DNA of 64,000 bases. Origin: JAOTZA01 sp965224065 (GTDB lineage Bacteria > Acidobacteriota > Thermoanaerobaculia > Multivoradales > JAHEKO01). Shown here piece after piece: positions 8,317 through 16,319 of this stretch. Every line of letters starts with the position of its first letter. Position 1 is the first letter of the stretch. The translations under genes were made by a program, and so were the position numbers. The stretch spans positions 992,001-1,056,000 of the forward strand of contig CBDCYF010000005.1 of assembly GCA_965224065.1 (NCBI GenBank), written 5' to 3'. The notes under the pieces were generated by a model. The model ran no database searches. It worked only from the letters and a program-made list of their open reading frames with translations, and was not told the DNA's origin.

Positions 8317-8820
8317 ATGGCAAAACAGAACTCGTTCGACGTCGTGTCAGAGGTGGATCTGGCCGAGGTCAAAAACGCCGTCAACCAGGCGATGAAGGAA
8401 GTCCACCAACGCTTCGATCTCAAGGGCACCCACTCGAGCATCGAGCTCAACGAGAAGGACTCACGTCTCGAGCTCGCGTCGGTCGACGAATTCAAGCTCA
8501 AGGCGGTCGATCAGATCCTGCAGCAGAAACTGGTCCGCCGGGGCGTGTCGCTCAAGGCACTCGACCACGGCACGATCGAGCCGGCGGCCAAGGGCTCGGC
8601 GCGGCAAACCGTGACGCTGCAGCGCGGGATCCCGACCGACAAGGCCCGCGAGATCGTCAAGCTGGTCAAGAACGCCAAACTCAAGGTCCAGGCGTCGATT
8701 CACGACGACATGGTGCGCGTCTCGGGCAAGGACCGCGACAAGCTGCAGGAAGTGATCGCGCTGCTCAAGGAGCGGGATTTCGGCATCGACATGCAATTTG
8801 TCAACTACCGCTCGCAATAG
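8317..8820 (+). CDS. yajQ: YajQ family nucleotide-binding protein
   Basis: YajQ (DUF520) proteins are small two-domain cytosolic proteins; some members bind cyclic di-GMP, others bind nucleic acid or tRNA. The 167 residues start MAKQNSFDVVSEVDLAEV and include NQAMKEVHQRFDLKG, then KLVKNAKLKVQASIHDD and DFGIDMQFVNYR, in the family order and at normal length. AGGAGA lies upstream of ATG 8317. The ligand cannot be read from sequence. A GGDEF cyclase is encoded at 31.3 kb, but no functional link is implied. Confidence 0.93.
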   Translation: MAKQNSFDVVSEVDLAEVKNAVNQAMKEVHQRFDLKGTHSSIELNEKDSRLELASVDEFKLKAVDQILQQKLVRRGVSLKALDHGTIEPAAKGSARQTVTLQRGIPTDKAREIVKLVKNAKLKVQASIHDDMVRVSGKDRDKLQEVIALLKERDFGIDMQFVNYRSQ

Positions 8821-8831
8821 AGGCGGCGGAC

Positions 8832-9485
8832 GTGCGCCGAGCCCTCCTGGCGTCGCTCGCGGCCGCGCTCGCCACGGCCTGTGCCACCGGCGGCACCGCC
8901 GAGGCGGGCCGGCGCGGCTTCACCCAGAAGGGCATCGCTTCCTGGTACGGCCCGGGCTTTGACGGCAAGCTCACCGCCAACGGCGAGGTCTACGACATGA
9001 ACGCGCTGACCGCGGCACACAAAAAGCTGCCGTTCAACACCCGGGTCGTGGTCACCAACCGGGACAACGGCAAAAAGGTCCAGGTTCGGATCAACGACCG
9101 CGGACCGTTTGTACGCGGACGGGTGATAGACCTCTCGCGCGCGGCGGCCGAGAGGATCGAGATGCTGGGTCCGGGAACCGCGCGGGTCACGCTACGAGTG
9201 GTCCGCCAGAGCACCAAGGCCGAGCGACGGTATCGATCCGGCCACACTGCGGACGCACGGCAACAGCCGGCTTCCTTTCGAGTACAGCTCGGCGCCTTTC
9301 GGGAGGGGCACCGGGCGGAGAGACTCTGGGAAGACGCGCGCCGGGTCAGAAAACGGCTCCGCGTCCGGCTCGCCGGGGACGTCTTTCTGGTCGAGCTGGG
9401 GCCATTCAAAAGCCGCAAGACAGCCGACCGCGCCCGCCGCGACTTCAGGAAGGCGGGTTTCGAGGCGGTGGTGCTTTCGGATTAA
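8832..9485 (+). CDS. rlpA: RlpA-like septal/envelope protein with SPOR domain
   Basis: RlpA proteins are envelope lytic transglycosylases that act on denuded glycan at the septum. The N-terminal hydrophobic stretch ending LATAC looks like a weak lipoprotein signal. The double-psi beta-barrel follows (GIASWYGPGFDGKLTANGE, NTRVVVTNRDNGKKV, INDRGPFVRGRVIDLS). A C-terminal SPOR repeat occupies about residues 148-217 (FRVQLGAFRE, VFLVELGPFKSR). GTG 8832 is 11 bases after yajQ. Its stop TAA is the first three bases of the second copy of the 25-bp palindrome. Confidence 0.92.
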   Translation: MRRALLASLAAALATACATGGTAEAGRRGFTQKGIASWYGPGFDGKLTANGEVYDMNALTAAHKKLPFNTRVVVTNRDNGKKVQVRINDRGPFVRGRVIDLSRAAAERIEMLGPGTARVTLRVVRQSTKAERRYRSGHTADARQQPASFRVQLGAFREGHRAERLWEDARRVRKRLRVRLAGDVFLVELGPFKSRKTADRARRDFRKAGFEAVVLSD

Positions 9486-9507
9486 TTCGGGGACTATCCC
9501 CGAATTA
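9483..9507. repeat. 25-bp palindrome at the rlpA stop (copy 2)
   Basis: TAATTCGGGGA and TCCCCGAATTA are separated by CTA. It differs from the copy at 4535 only in the centre, and its first TAA is again a gene's stop codon. It is followed directly by a second inverted-repeat element (9515-9694). Confidence 0.85.
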
Positions 9508-9514
9508 GGGTCCT

Positions 9515-9694
9515 TAGCCTGAACTTCTCACCGGCGTTCGAGTCAGAAGGGCGCAAATGCCTGAAGATACAAGGCTTGCGACTGAGGGCGACGCAGGCGT
9601 AGCCGTAGCTACGTCGAGGAGCCCGACGGAGCGCAACGCAGTAGATTCAGGCATTTCCGACCTTCGGGCCGGACGCTGGTGAAAAGTTCAGGCT
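9515..9694. repeat. about 180-nt structured inverted-repeat element before ddl stop
   Basis: Outer arms AGCCTGAACTT (9516-9526) and AAGTTCAGGCT (9684-9694) enclose inner arms AAATGCCTGAA (9555-9565) and TTCAGGCATTT (9646-9656), with a GTAGCTAC palindrome near the centre. No reading frame in it resembles a protein. The right arm contains the TGA stop of ddl. Seventeen bases of the left end recur exactly at 35569-35585. It is probably a dispersed palindromic element; it could also be a structured RNA or terminator between rlpA and ddl. Confidence 0.75.
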
Positions 9695-10764
9695 CCACCC
9701 AACTCGGCGAGCCAGCTCTTGATCCTTCGATCGATCCGCGCGCGATCTCGATGCCGCCGGACCGCCGACTCCACCAGCCGCCGTACCAGCGCGGGGGTCG
9801 AGACCCCCACCTCGTTCCACAGCAAGGGGTAGAGCGAGATCGAGGTAAAGCCGGGGATGGTGTTGACCTCGTTGACAAAGGGACGGTCGGGCGGCTCGAG
9901 CAAAAAGTCCACCCGCGCCATGCCGCTTCCCCCGACGACCGCAAACGCCTCGACCGCCAGGGCGCGCAGCCGGTCCGCGAGCACGGGCTCGAGTTCGGCG
10001 GGGACCACGAGCTCGGCACCGTCTTCGAGGTACTTGTCGGCGTAGTCGTAGAAGTCACGCCCGGGCCGGATCTCGCCGATCGCCGCGGCCTCGAGCCGCG
10101 GGTAGCCCAGCACCGGGCACTCGAGCTCCAGGCCTTCGACACTCCGCTCGACCACCGCGTTGTCGTCGAGCTCGAGGGCCAGCCGGAGCGCCGTCCGCAG
10201 CTCATCCCGGTCCCGCGCTCGCGCCACACCGACACTCGAGCCGCCGACCGACGGTTTGACAAAGACCGGCCATCCCAGCCTGGCGGCCCGCTCGAGAACA
10301 CCGTTGGGTGAGGTCTCGAACTCCTCCGCCCCGACCGGCTCGTAGTCGACCACCGGGATCCCGGCGGCTTCCCAAACCCTCTTGGTCAGCAGCTTGTCCA
10401 TGGTCACCGCGCTGGCCATGACGCCCGCGCCCACATAAGGCAGGTCCGCCATCTCGCACAGGCCCTGGAACGTGCCGTCCTCGCCCCAGGTGCCGTGAAG
10501 CGTGGGAAACAGCACCTCGGCTCCGCTGTCGATCAACTCGCTCAGGGTCGAGACGACCCGCCTGCCGGCCTCGGGCAGGAAGTCGATCTCCCCGGCCAGG
10601 GCGCGCTCGGCCATTTTGCGGGGGAGCCAGCCGCCGTCGGGGCCGATCCCCAGGGGGACGACTTCGTAGCCGGCAGCATTCAGAGCCTCACCGACGGTTC
10701 GCGCCGACCGCACAGAGACCTGATGCTCGACGCTCCGGCCGCCAAAAACCAGCCCGACCTTCAT
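9688..10764 (-). CDS. ddl: D-alanine--D-alanine ligase
   Basis: ATP-grasp enzyme that joins two D-Ala for the peptidoglycan stem. The 358 residues begin MKVGLVFGGRSVEHQVSV and contain LHGTWGEDGTFQG, the ATP-lid region VFVKPSVGGSSVGVARA, and the metal/substrate motif FVNEVNTIPGFTS. It is the last gene of a minus operon, two bases after serA. The stop codon is supplied by the inverted-repeat element at 9515-9694, so the last residues might have been set by insertion of that element (inference). Confidence 0.96.
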   Translation of the reverse strand: MKVGLVFGGRSVEHQVSVRSARTVGEALNAAGYEVVPLGIGPDGGWLPRKMAERALAGEIDFLPEAGRRVVSTLSELIDSGAEVLFPTLHGTWGEDGTFQGLCEMADLPYVGAGVMASAVTMDKLLTKRVWEAAGIPVVDYEPVGAEEFETSPNGVLERAARLGWPVFVKPSVGGSSVGVARARDRDELRTALRLALELDDNAVVERSVEGLELECPVLGYPRLEAAAIGEIRPGRDFYDYADKYLEDGAELVVPAELEPVLADRLRALAVEAFAVVGGSGMARVDFLLEPPDRPFVNEVNTIPGFTSISLYPLLWNEVGVSTPALVRRLVESAVRRHRDRARIDRRIKSWLAELGGA

Positions 10765-10766
10765 GC

Positions 10767-12350
10767 CTACGGACTCCCCAGATCGACCAGCCGGACGCGA
10801 TCCACCTCTTCGATCGCGCTCAGATCGGCCAGCACGCTCTCCCCGGGGGTCTGGTCCAGCCGGATGACCGCCAGCGCGTCGCCGCCGCCGGGCTCCCGGG
10901 AAAGGTGAATGTCGGCGATGTTCGCGCCCGCCGCACCGAGCAATGTACCGAGCTTCCCCACCACCCCCGGCACGTCGCGGTTGCGAATCAACAAAAGCCG
11001 TCCCTTGGGCTGAAACTCGAGCCGATAGTCTTCCAAGCGCACCACCCGCAGATCGCTCGACCCAAACACCGTCCCCGCCAGGGACACCGTACCCTGCTCC
11101 CCTTCGAGCCTTACCCCCACCAGATGGGGGTACTCACCCGCCTGAGTGTGGGTCGAGCGCACCACCTCCAGGCCCCGTTCCTCGGCCACTCGCTCGGCAT
11201 TGACAAAGTTGACGGCTTCGCCCAGAAAGGGACTCATCGCGCCTTTCACCGCCGCCACCGCGACCGGCACACGCAGCTCTTCGTCGAGGCTCCACAAATC
11301 GATTTGCAGCCGGCGCAGGCTCCCGCCCAGCAAGCCACTGGCAAGCTTGCCGAGCTGCTCGCCGAGGGCCAGAAACGGCTCGCCCCGCTTGCCCGCCGAG
11401 CTGAACGGCAGGTTGACCGCGGTCACCGTGAGCGAGCCGTCCAGAGCGTCCAGCACCATGCGCGCGGTCTGGGTGGCGACACGCTCCTGGGCCTCGCGCG
11501 TCTGGGCTCCGATGTGGGGCGTCGCCACCACCCGCGGGTGACGCGCCAGGGCCAGATCGCCCGGCGGCTCCTCGGCAAAGACATCCAGCCCGGCACCCGC
11601 CAGACGCCCCGATTCCAGGGCTTCGAGCAGCGCCTTCTCGTCCAGGATGCCACCACGGGCGCAGTTGATCAGCAGCGCGCCTTCCTTCATCGCGGCCACG
11701 CGGTCGACATCGATCAGGTTGCGGGTGCCGTCGGTCAGCGGCAGATGGAGCGTCAGGATGTCGGCCTGAGGGATCAGCTCGTCCAGCTCGAGGAGCTCGA
11801 TCTCGAAGCGCCGCGCCACCGCCGGATCGAGGTACGGGTCGTGGGCGAGTACCCTCATGCCAAAGGCCCGCGCTCGGTGGGCCACGGCTTGCCCGATGCG
11901 GCCCAGACCGACGATTCCGATCGTCTTGCCGTCGAGCTCGCGACCGACAAAACGCTTGCGGTCCCACTCGCCCGACTCGATCGAGGCCACCGCGGCGGGC
12001 ACGTTGCGCGCCAGCGCCAGCATCAGGGCGAAGGTGTGCTCGGTTGCCGAGATCAGGTTGGCGGTCGGCGCGTTGACCACCAGGATGCCGCGGTCGGTCG
12101 CCGCGGCCACGTCCACGTTGTCGACCCCGATGCCGGCGCGGCCGACGACCTTGAGCGAGCCGTCCGCGCCATCCAAGAGGTCGGTGGTGACCTTGGTCCG
12201 GCTGCGTACGATCAGGGCGTCGAACCCGGCCACCAGCTCGCCCAGCCGCGGCCGGTCCTCGTCGGCCAGGAGCTCGACCTCGGCGCCACGCGAGCGGAGA
12301 ACCTCCAACCCCGACTCGTCGAGAGGGTCGGCTACCAGGATGCGATACAT
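10767..12350 (-). CDS. serA: D-3-phosphoglycerate dehydrogenase, long form
   Basis: Oxidises 3-phosphoglycerate to 3-phosphohydroxypyruvate, the first step of serine synthesis. The 527 residues have an NAD-binding fold (GIVGLGRIGQAVAHRARAFG), the catalytic-region ATPHIGAQT, an intervening ASB-type domain and a C-terminal ACT domain (LLIRNRDVPGVVGKLGTLLG), the full long-form architecture. The class V aminotransferase directly upstream would use its product. The ACT domain suggests feedback by serine, as in the family generally. Confidence 0.96.
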   Translation of the reverse strand: MYRILVADPLDESGLEVLRSRGAEVELLADEDRPRLGELVAGFDALIVRSRTKVTTDLLDGADGSLKVVGRAGIGVDNVDVAAATDRGILVVNAPTANLISATEHTFALMLALARNVPAAVASIESGEWDRKRFVGRELDGKTIGIVGLGRIGQAVAHRARAFGMRVLAHDPYLDPAVARRFEIELLELDELIPQADILTLHLPLTDGTRNLIDVDRVAAMKEGALLINCARGGILDEKALLEALESGRLAGAGLDVFAEEPPGDLALARHPRVVATPHIGAQTREAQERVATQTARMVLDALDGSLTVTAVNLPFSSAGKRGEPFLALGEQLGKLASGLLGGSLRRLQIDLWSLDEELRVPVAVAAVKGAMSPFLGEAVNFVNAERVAEERGLEVVRSTHTQAGEYPHLVGVRLEGEQGTVSLAGTVFGSSDLRVVRLEDYRLEFQPKGRLLLIRNRDVPGVVGKLGTLLGAAGANIADIHLSREPGGGDALAVIRLDQTPGESVLADLSAIEEVDRVRLVDLGSP

Positions 12351-12365
12351 CGAACTACGGAAGGC

Positions 12366-13442
12366 TCAAAAAGTGGAGACGATCTGGTCGATAACTTCAA
12401 GAAGGGCGTCGAGGTCGTCGAGACCGATCTCGCCCATGTGGCCGATTCGAAACGTGCTCGACTTCCAGCGCCCATAGCCGCTCGCGACCCGGTACCCCCG
12501 CGCCGCCAGCGAACCGACCAGCGTTGCCGCGGCGATGGCCGCCGGCGGACGCAGACAACTGACGGTCCAGGAGCGCGCCGCCGCCTCGGAAGCATACTCG
12601 AAACCGGCCGGGCCGGCCCACGCCACGGAGCGCTCCGCCAACCGACGATGCCGCTCCCACCGCCGCTCCAGGCCTTCCGATTCGATCCGTTCGAGCTGGC
12701 GCCCGAGAGCATAGAAAAGCGGCACGGCGGCGGTCGTGATCGTTCCACCGGCCCGGTGTTTGTCGAGATAGCGCACGACATCGGTGTAGAAGCCGCGGTT
12801 TGGCTTGGCCCGCGCGCGAGCCGCGGCCCGTTCCGAGAGCGTAAAGAGCGCCAGACCGGGGGGCGCCGCCAGCGCTTTTTGCGAGCCGGTGACCACGAAA
12901 TCGAGTTCCCATGCGTCGGTTTCGACCGGGGCGCCGCCGAGCGAAGACACCGCATCCACCAGGACCAGGGCGTCGCTTTTCTCCCGCACCACGCGGGCGA
13001 TCTCGGCAAGGGGATTCATCACCCCGGTGGAGGTCTCGTTATGCACGACGGTGACCGCAGCGTAGTCCCGCGTGTCCAGTGCCTTCTCGACCCGGTCGGG
13101 ATCGACCGCCGTCCCCCACTCGAAGTCCAACCGGTCGGCCTCCACGCCGGAAGCCAGCGAGATGGCGTGCCAGCGCTCGGAGAAAGCGCCCCCGGCGAGA
13201 TGGAGCACCGGCCCGTCGGCCATCGAGGCGACCGCCGCTTCCATCACCAGGGTCGAGCTGCCGGTCGCCGTCAGCACGTCCTGCCGGGTGCGAAAGAGCG
13301 CCCGCAGCCGGGGCTGGAGCGACGCGTAGAGCTCGAGAAACTCGGCCGAGCGATGGGGCACGATGGGCGCGGCCATCGCCTGCCGGGTGTCTTCGGGAAC
13401 CCAGACCGGTCCGGGGAAAAAATAGCGGATCGGTCGCGTCAT
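12366..13442 (-). CDS. class V aminotransferase, probable phosphoserine transaminase
   Basis: PLP enzyme of the alanine-glyoxylate/serine-pyruvate/phosphoserine aminotransferase group. From ATG 13442 it has 358 residues: MTRPIRYFFPGPVWVP, the GSSTLVMEAAV cofactor region, DAVSSLGGAPV, and GSQKALAAPPGLA, whose Lys should carry PLP. A long upstream open frame is low-complexity and belongs to the neighbouring gene in another frame. It starts inside the stop of the small upstream gene (ATGA) and lies 15 bases before serA. Adjacency to serA makes the phosphoserine role likely, but sequence alone does not exclude alanine-glyoxylate transamination. Confidence 0.85.
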   Translation of the reverse strand: MTRPIRYFFPGPVWVPEDTRQAMAAPIVPHRSAEFLELYASLQPRLRALFRTRQDVLTATGSSTLVMEAAVASMADGPVLHLAGGAFSERWHAISLASGVEADRLDFEWGTAVDPDRVEKALDTRDYAAVTVVHNETSTGVMNPLAEIARVVREKSDALVLVDAVSSLGGAPVETDAWELDFVVTGSQKALAAPPGLALFTLSERAAARARAKPNRGFYTDVVRYLDKHRAGGTITTAAVPLFYALGRQLERIESEGLERRWERHRRLAERSVAWAGPAGFEYASEAAARSWTVSCLRPPAAIAAATLVGSLAARGYRVASGYGRWKSSTFRIGHMGEIGLDDLDALLEVIDQIVSTF

Positions 13443-13894
13443 TTGATCGTCACCGTCCGGAGCAGAAACCGGCTCCGAAGCCGCCGCACGATCTCCTCGC
13501 TCGTCATCTGCGCCGGTCGGCCGGCGGCGCCGGTGAGGCGCCACCGACCCTCGCCGGCCGGCTCGAGCTCCGGCGCCTCGACCTCCCCTTCCCGGGCCCG
13601 CACGAGAACCAGCCGGCATCCCGAGAAATGCTCGCGCAAAAGGTCGTCGAGCACCGGAGCGCCGCGCAGACGCTTGACCGCGGTGGTGCTGCCGTCTCCG
13701 ACCGCCACGGCGCGAAGGACCCCGCTCGCCGCCGCCTCTTCGAGATCCGCGGGGGGCCGATCGGCTGACAGCACGAGCCACCCGACGCGCAGCCCGGCTT
13801 CCTGGACCGCCGCGATCAACGGGGTAAACGCCGGCGCGTCGGCTTCGACCCGCAAAAGCTGGACGCGCCGCGATCCACGTCGGGCCGGCCTCAC
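13439..13894 (-). CDS. small protein of unknown function
   Basis: I do not recognise this 151-residue protein. It is translationally coupled on both sides: its GTG start overlaps the DUF1343 stop and its stop overlaps the aminotransferase start by ATGA, which strongly supports that it is real. It looks soluble, with an alpha/beta pattern (VGWLVLSADR, RLVLVRAREGEVE), no signal peptide and no cysteine cluster. The C-terminus MTSEEIVRRLRSRFLL is helical and basic. Position suggests a role tied to cell wall or amino acid metabolism, but no function can be given. Confidence 0.75.
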   Translation of the reverse strand: MRPARRGSRRVQLLRVEADAPAFTPLIAAVQEAGLRVGWLVLSADRPPADLEEAAASGVLRAVAVGDGSTTAVKRLRGAPVLDDLLREHFSGCRLVLVRAREGEVEAPELEPAGEGRWRLTGAAGRPAQMTSEEIVRRLRSRFLLRTVTIK

Positions 13895-15081
13895 CCGCCC
13901 GGCCCTTCCGGGTAGAGCAAGTACGCCCTCCGCTGGCGGCGGAACTCGGCCTCGTCCTCGTCCCAGGTAGAAAGCCAGGCTTCGAGATCGCCGCGGCCCT
14001 CCAGGGCGCGCCGCAACTGATTGTCGCCGCTCAGCAGATCGATCGCCGGTCGGTCGCTCTCGAACTCATAGGCCGCTCGGCGCCACTCGAAATCGTCTCC
14101 TCCCAGCTCGCACAGCAGACGCACGATCTCGACCCCGGTTCGGTAGGGGCGGTGCGTGTCGGGCTCGGTCACCGCCCACTGGATGCCGCCACACACCTGC
14201 CCCGAGTGTTTCTGAAACTGCGGCTTGAAGTAGGTCGGAAGAAAACAGCAGCCGGGGAGCGCGAGCTCGTTGAGCCGGTCGGCCAGCGCGGTGGGCTCGC
14301 AGAACGGCGCGCCGAGAAGCTCGAACGGCCGGGTAGTGCCGCGCCCCTCGGAGACCTCGGTGGCCTCGACCAGACAGCCCCCGGGAAACACCTCGGTGGT
14401 CGACCCTGTGGGGATGTTGGGCGACGGGGCGACCCATGAGCGGCGCCAATCGCGCCAGGTCATCTCGCGGCTCCAGCCCTCGAGCTCCCAGACCCGCAGA
14501 CCGGACGGCGGCTCCCCACCCCGCGCCAGCTCCCGGCGCACCAGCTCTCCCACCGTCAGACCGTGTCGCACCGGGATCTCGAACGCGCCGATAAACGACT
14601 CATACCCTTGCCGCCGGCGGTTGCCCTCGATCTCGACACCCCCCAGAGGGTTGGGCCGGTCGAGTACCCAGACTTCGCAGCCGGCGGCAAGCGCCGCCTC
14701 GGCCGACCAGACCGCAGTCGCAGCGTAGGTGTAATACCGGCTGCCGACGTCCTGAAGGTCGATTACCAGCAAGTCGATGTCTTCAAAGATCGCCCGGTCC
14801 GGCCGCAGCGTGTCGATCGAGTCGCCATAGAGCGACACCACGGGCAGACCGGTCCACGGATCCGACTCGTTGGCCGACGGAATCATGTCCTGCTCGACCC
14901 CGTAGTAGCCGTGCTCGGGCCCGAGCAGAAACTTCGGCCTCTCCGCTTGGAGCCTGGTCAGCGCGAGGTGGATGGGGACCAGATCCGCCGAAACCGAGGC
15001 GCCGTGCGCCAGGATCGCGTAGTGGCGGCCGGCCAGGGCTCGGGGCTCGTCGAGCAGCCTGTCGAGACCGGTGCGGATCAT
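13891..15081 (-). CDS. DUF1343 / NamZ-like exo-beta-N-acetylmuramidase family protein
   Basis: The DUF1343 family includes NamZ, which releases terminal N-acetylmuramic acid from peptidoglycan fragments. The 396 residues hold LLGPEHGYYGVEQDMIPSAN (here quoted at the limit), VIDLQDVGSRYYTY, VLDRPNPLGG, the SPNIPTG segment and EGRGTTRPFELLGAPF, in family order. No signal peptide is evident, so it may act on imported muropeptides in the cytosol. It is coupled by ATGA to moaC upstream and to the small unknown gene downstream. The cell-wall theme fits ddl at the end of the same operon. Confidence 0.87.
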   Translation of the reverse strand: MIRTGLDRLLDEPRALAGRHYAILAHGASVSADLVPIHLALTRLQAERPKFLLGPEHGYYGVEQDMIPSANESDPWTGLPVVSLYGDSIDTLRPDRAIFEDIDLLVIDLQDVGSRYYTYAATAVWSAEAALAAGCEVWVLDRPNPLGGVEIEGNRRRQGYESFIGAFEIPVRHGLTVGELVRRELARGGEPPSGLRVWELEGWSREMTWRDWRRSWVAPSPNIPTGSTTEVFPGGCLVEATEVSEGRGTTRPFELLGAPFCEPTALADRLNELALPGCCFLPTYFKPQFQKHSGQVCGGIQWAVTEPDTHRPYRTGVEIVRLLCELGGDDFEWRRAAYEFESDRPAIDLLSGDNQLRRALEGRGDLEAWLSTWDEDEAEFRRQRRAYLLYPEGPGG

Positions 15082-15569
15082 TCCGAGCCGCGCCGAAAAT
15101 CGCCCCGGGTGCCCCCGGTCTTGGCCTCCAGCTGCAGATCGGTGATCACCGCTCCGCGCTCGACCGCCTTGACCATGTCGTAGAGCGCCAATGCCGCCCC
15201 GGCGCAGGCCACCAGCGCCTCCATCTCGGCCCCGGTTCGCGCGGTGACGACCACACGGCTCTTGACCTCGACGCCGTCGGCGGTCTCACGGAGGACGACC
15301 TCGACGTCCTCGGGGGCCAGCGGATGGGCCAGCGGGATCCACTCACCGGTTCGTTTGGCCGCCTGGATGCCGGCGATGCGCGCCACCGCGTGGGCATCGC
15401 CCTTGGGAAGGCTGGATAGCCGGCCGACGGTCTCCGCGCCGAGCAGTACCTTGCACGACGCTTCGGCCACCCGGCGGGTCAAGGGCTTCCCCGAAACATC
15501 CACCATGCTCGCCCGGCCTTCCGCATCGAGATGGCTGAAATCGGTGGATCCGGTCGTTTCTTTTGCCAT
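15078..15569 (-). CDS. moaC: cyclic pyranopterin monophosphate synthase
   Basis: Converts the 3',8-cyclo-GTP made by MoaA into cyclic pyranopterin monophosphate in molybdenum cofactor synthesis. The 163 residues from ATG 15569 contain the start region FSHLDAEGRASMVDVSGKP, the motif PLAHPLAP, and GAEMEALVACAGAALALYDM, quoted to the limit, followed by VKAVERGAVI; all are MoaC signatures. It is the first gene of the minus operon running to ddl. No other moa gene is visible in the window, so its partners are elsewhere. Confidence 0.96.
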   Translation of the reverse strand: MAKETTGSTDFSHLDAEGRASMVDVSGKPLTRRVAEASCKVLLGAETVGRLSSLPKGDAHAVARIAGIQAAKRTGEWIPLAHPLAPEDVEVVLRETADGVEVKSRVVVTARTGAEMEALVACAGAALALYDMVKAVERGAVITDLQLEAKTGGTRGDFRRGSE

Positions 15570-15629
15570 GCGCCCGCGCGTTCCGACGTCCGAACGACAG
15601 TACCAGACAGGGGGTAGTATCTTGTCGCT

Positions 15630-16310
15630 TTGGCTGCCCCAAAAACCGCCCTCGTCATCCCCACCCTCGACGAGGAAGAAGCCATCGGCCGGTGCCTGTC
15701 CGCGGTCGCGACGACCGCCGACGACGTCATCGTGAGCGACGGCGGATCGACCGATCGCACCCGCGAGCACGCTCGCCGGTTCGGCGCCCGAGTCGTCCGG
15801 GGATCGGCGGGGCGAGGAGCCCAGCTCGACCGCGGAGCGCGCGCGACCGACGCCGACCTGCTGATTTTTCTTCACGCCGACACTTCTCTCCCCCCGGGAG
15901 CCATCGATGGCATTCGCAAGTCCATCGAGGCCGGAGCCGTCGGAGGAGGTTTTTTGGTGCGCTTTGACTCCAATCGTCCGATCCGCCGGCTGGGCGCCCG
16001 GTTGATCAACCTGCGAACCCGCTGGACCCGGTGCCCGCTGGGCGACCAGGCCCAGTTCGTCACCCGGCAGGCCTTCGAAGAGACCGGCGGGTTTCGCGAT
16101 TGGCCGATCCTGGAAGACTTGGACTTCATCCGCCGGCTCAAGCGGCACGGCGAAATCGCGCTGATCGAGTCCCCCGTGACGACTTCGGCCCGGCGGTTCG
16201 AGAAGCGTGGCACGGTGAGAACGGTGGCGACTAACTGGCTGATCTGGCTGCTCTATTTCGCGCGGGTCTCTCCGCACCGTCTGGCGCGGTTGTACCGAAA
16301 CGTCCGCTGA
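15630..16310 (+). CDS. family 2 glycosyltransferase, TIGR04283-like
   Basis: GT-A fold glycosyltransferase of the group often found with radical-SAM/selenodomain clusters. The 226 residues include ALVIPTLDEEEAIGRCL, VIVSDGGSTDRT, the metal-binding FLHADTSLPPGA and the WPILEDLDFIRRLK region. The start is TTG 15630 (LAAPKTALVIP in codon terms), with TAGTAT at 15615-15620 as a possible -10. It is divergent from moaC, 60 bases away, and converges on rsmB with a nine-base gap. The acceptor is unknown. Confidence 0.85.
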   Translation: MAAPKTALVIPTLDEEEAIGRCLSAVATTADDVIVSDGGSTDRTREHARRFGARVVRGSAGRGAQLDRGARATDADLLIFLHADTSLPPGAIDGIRKSIEAGAVGGGFLVRFDSNRPIRRLGARLINLRTRWTRCPLGDQAQFVTRQAFEETGGFRDWPILEDLDFIRRLKRHGEIALIESPVTTSARRFEKRGTVRTVATNWLIWLLYFARVSPHRLARLYRNVR

Positions 16311-16319
16311 GTACCGCGG

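Noticed and set aside
10905..13970. A 1021-codon plus-strand open frame
   Set aside because: It lies fully antisense to serA and the aminotransferase and small gene, has skewed residue use (Arg/Gln/His-rich) and no family motif; it is a GC-rich shadow frame.
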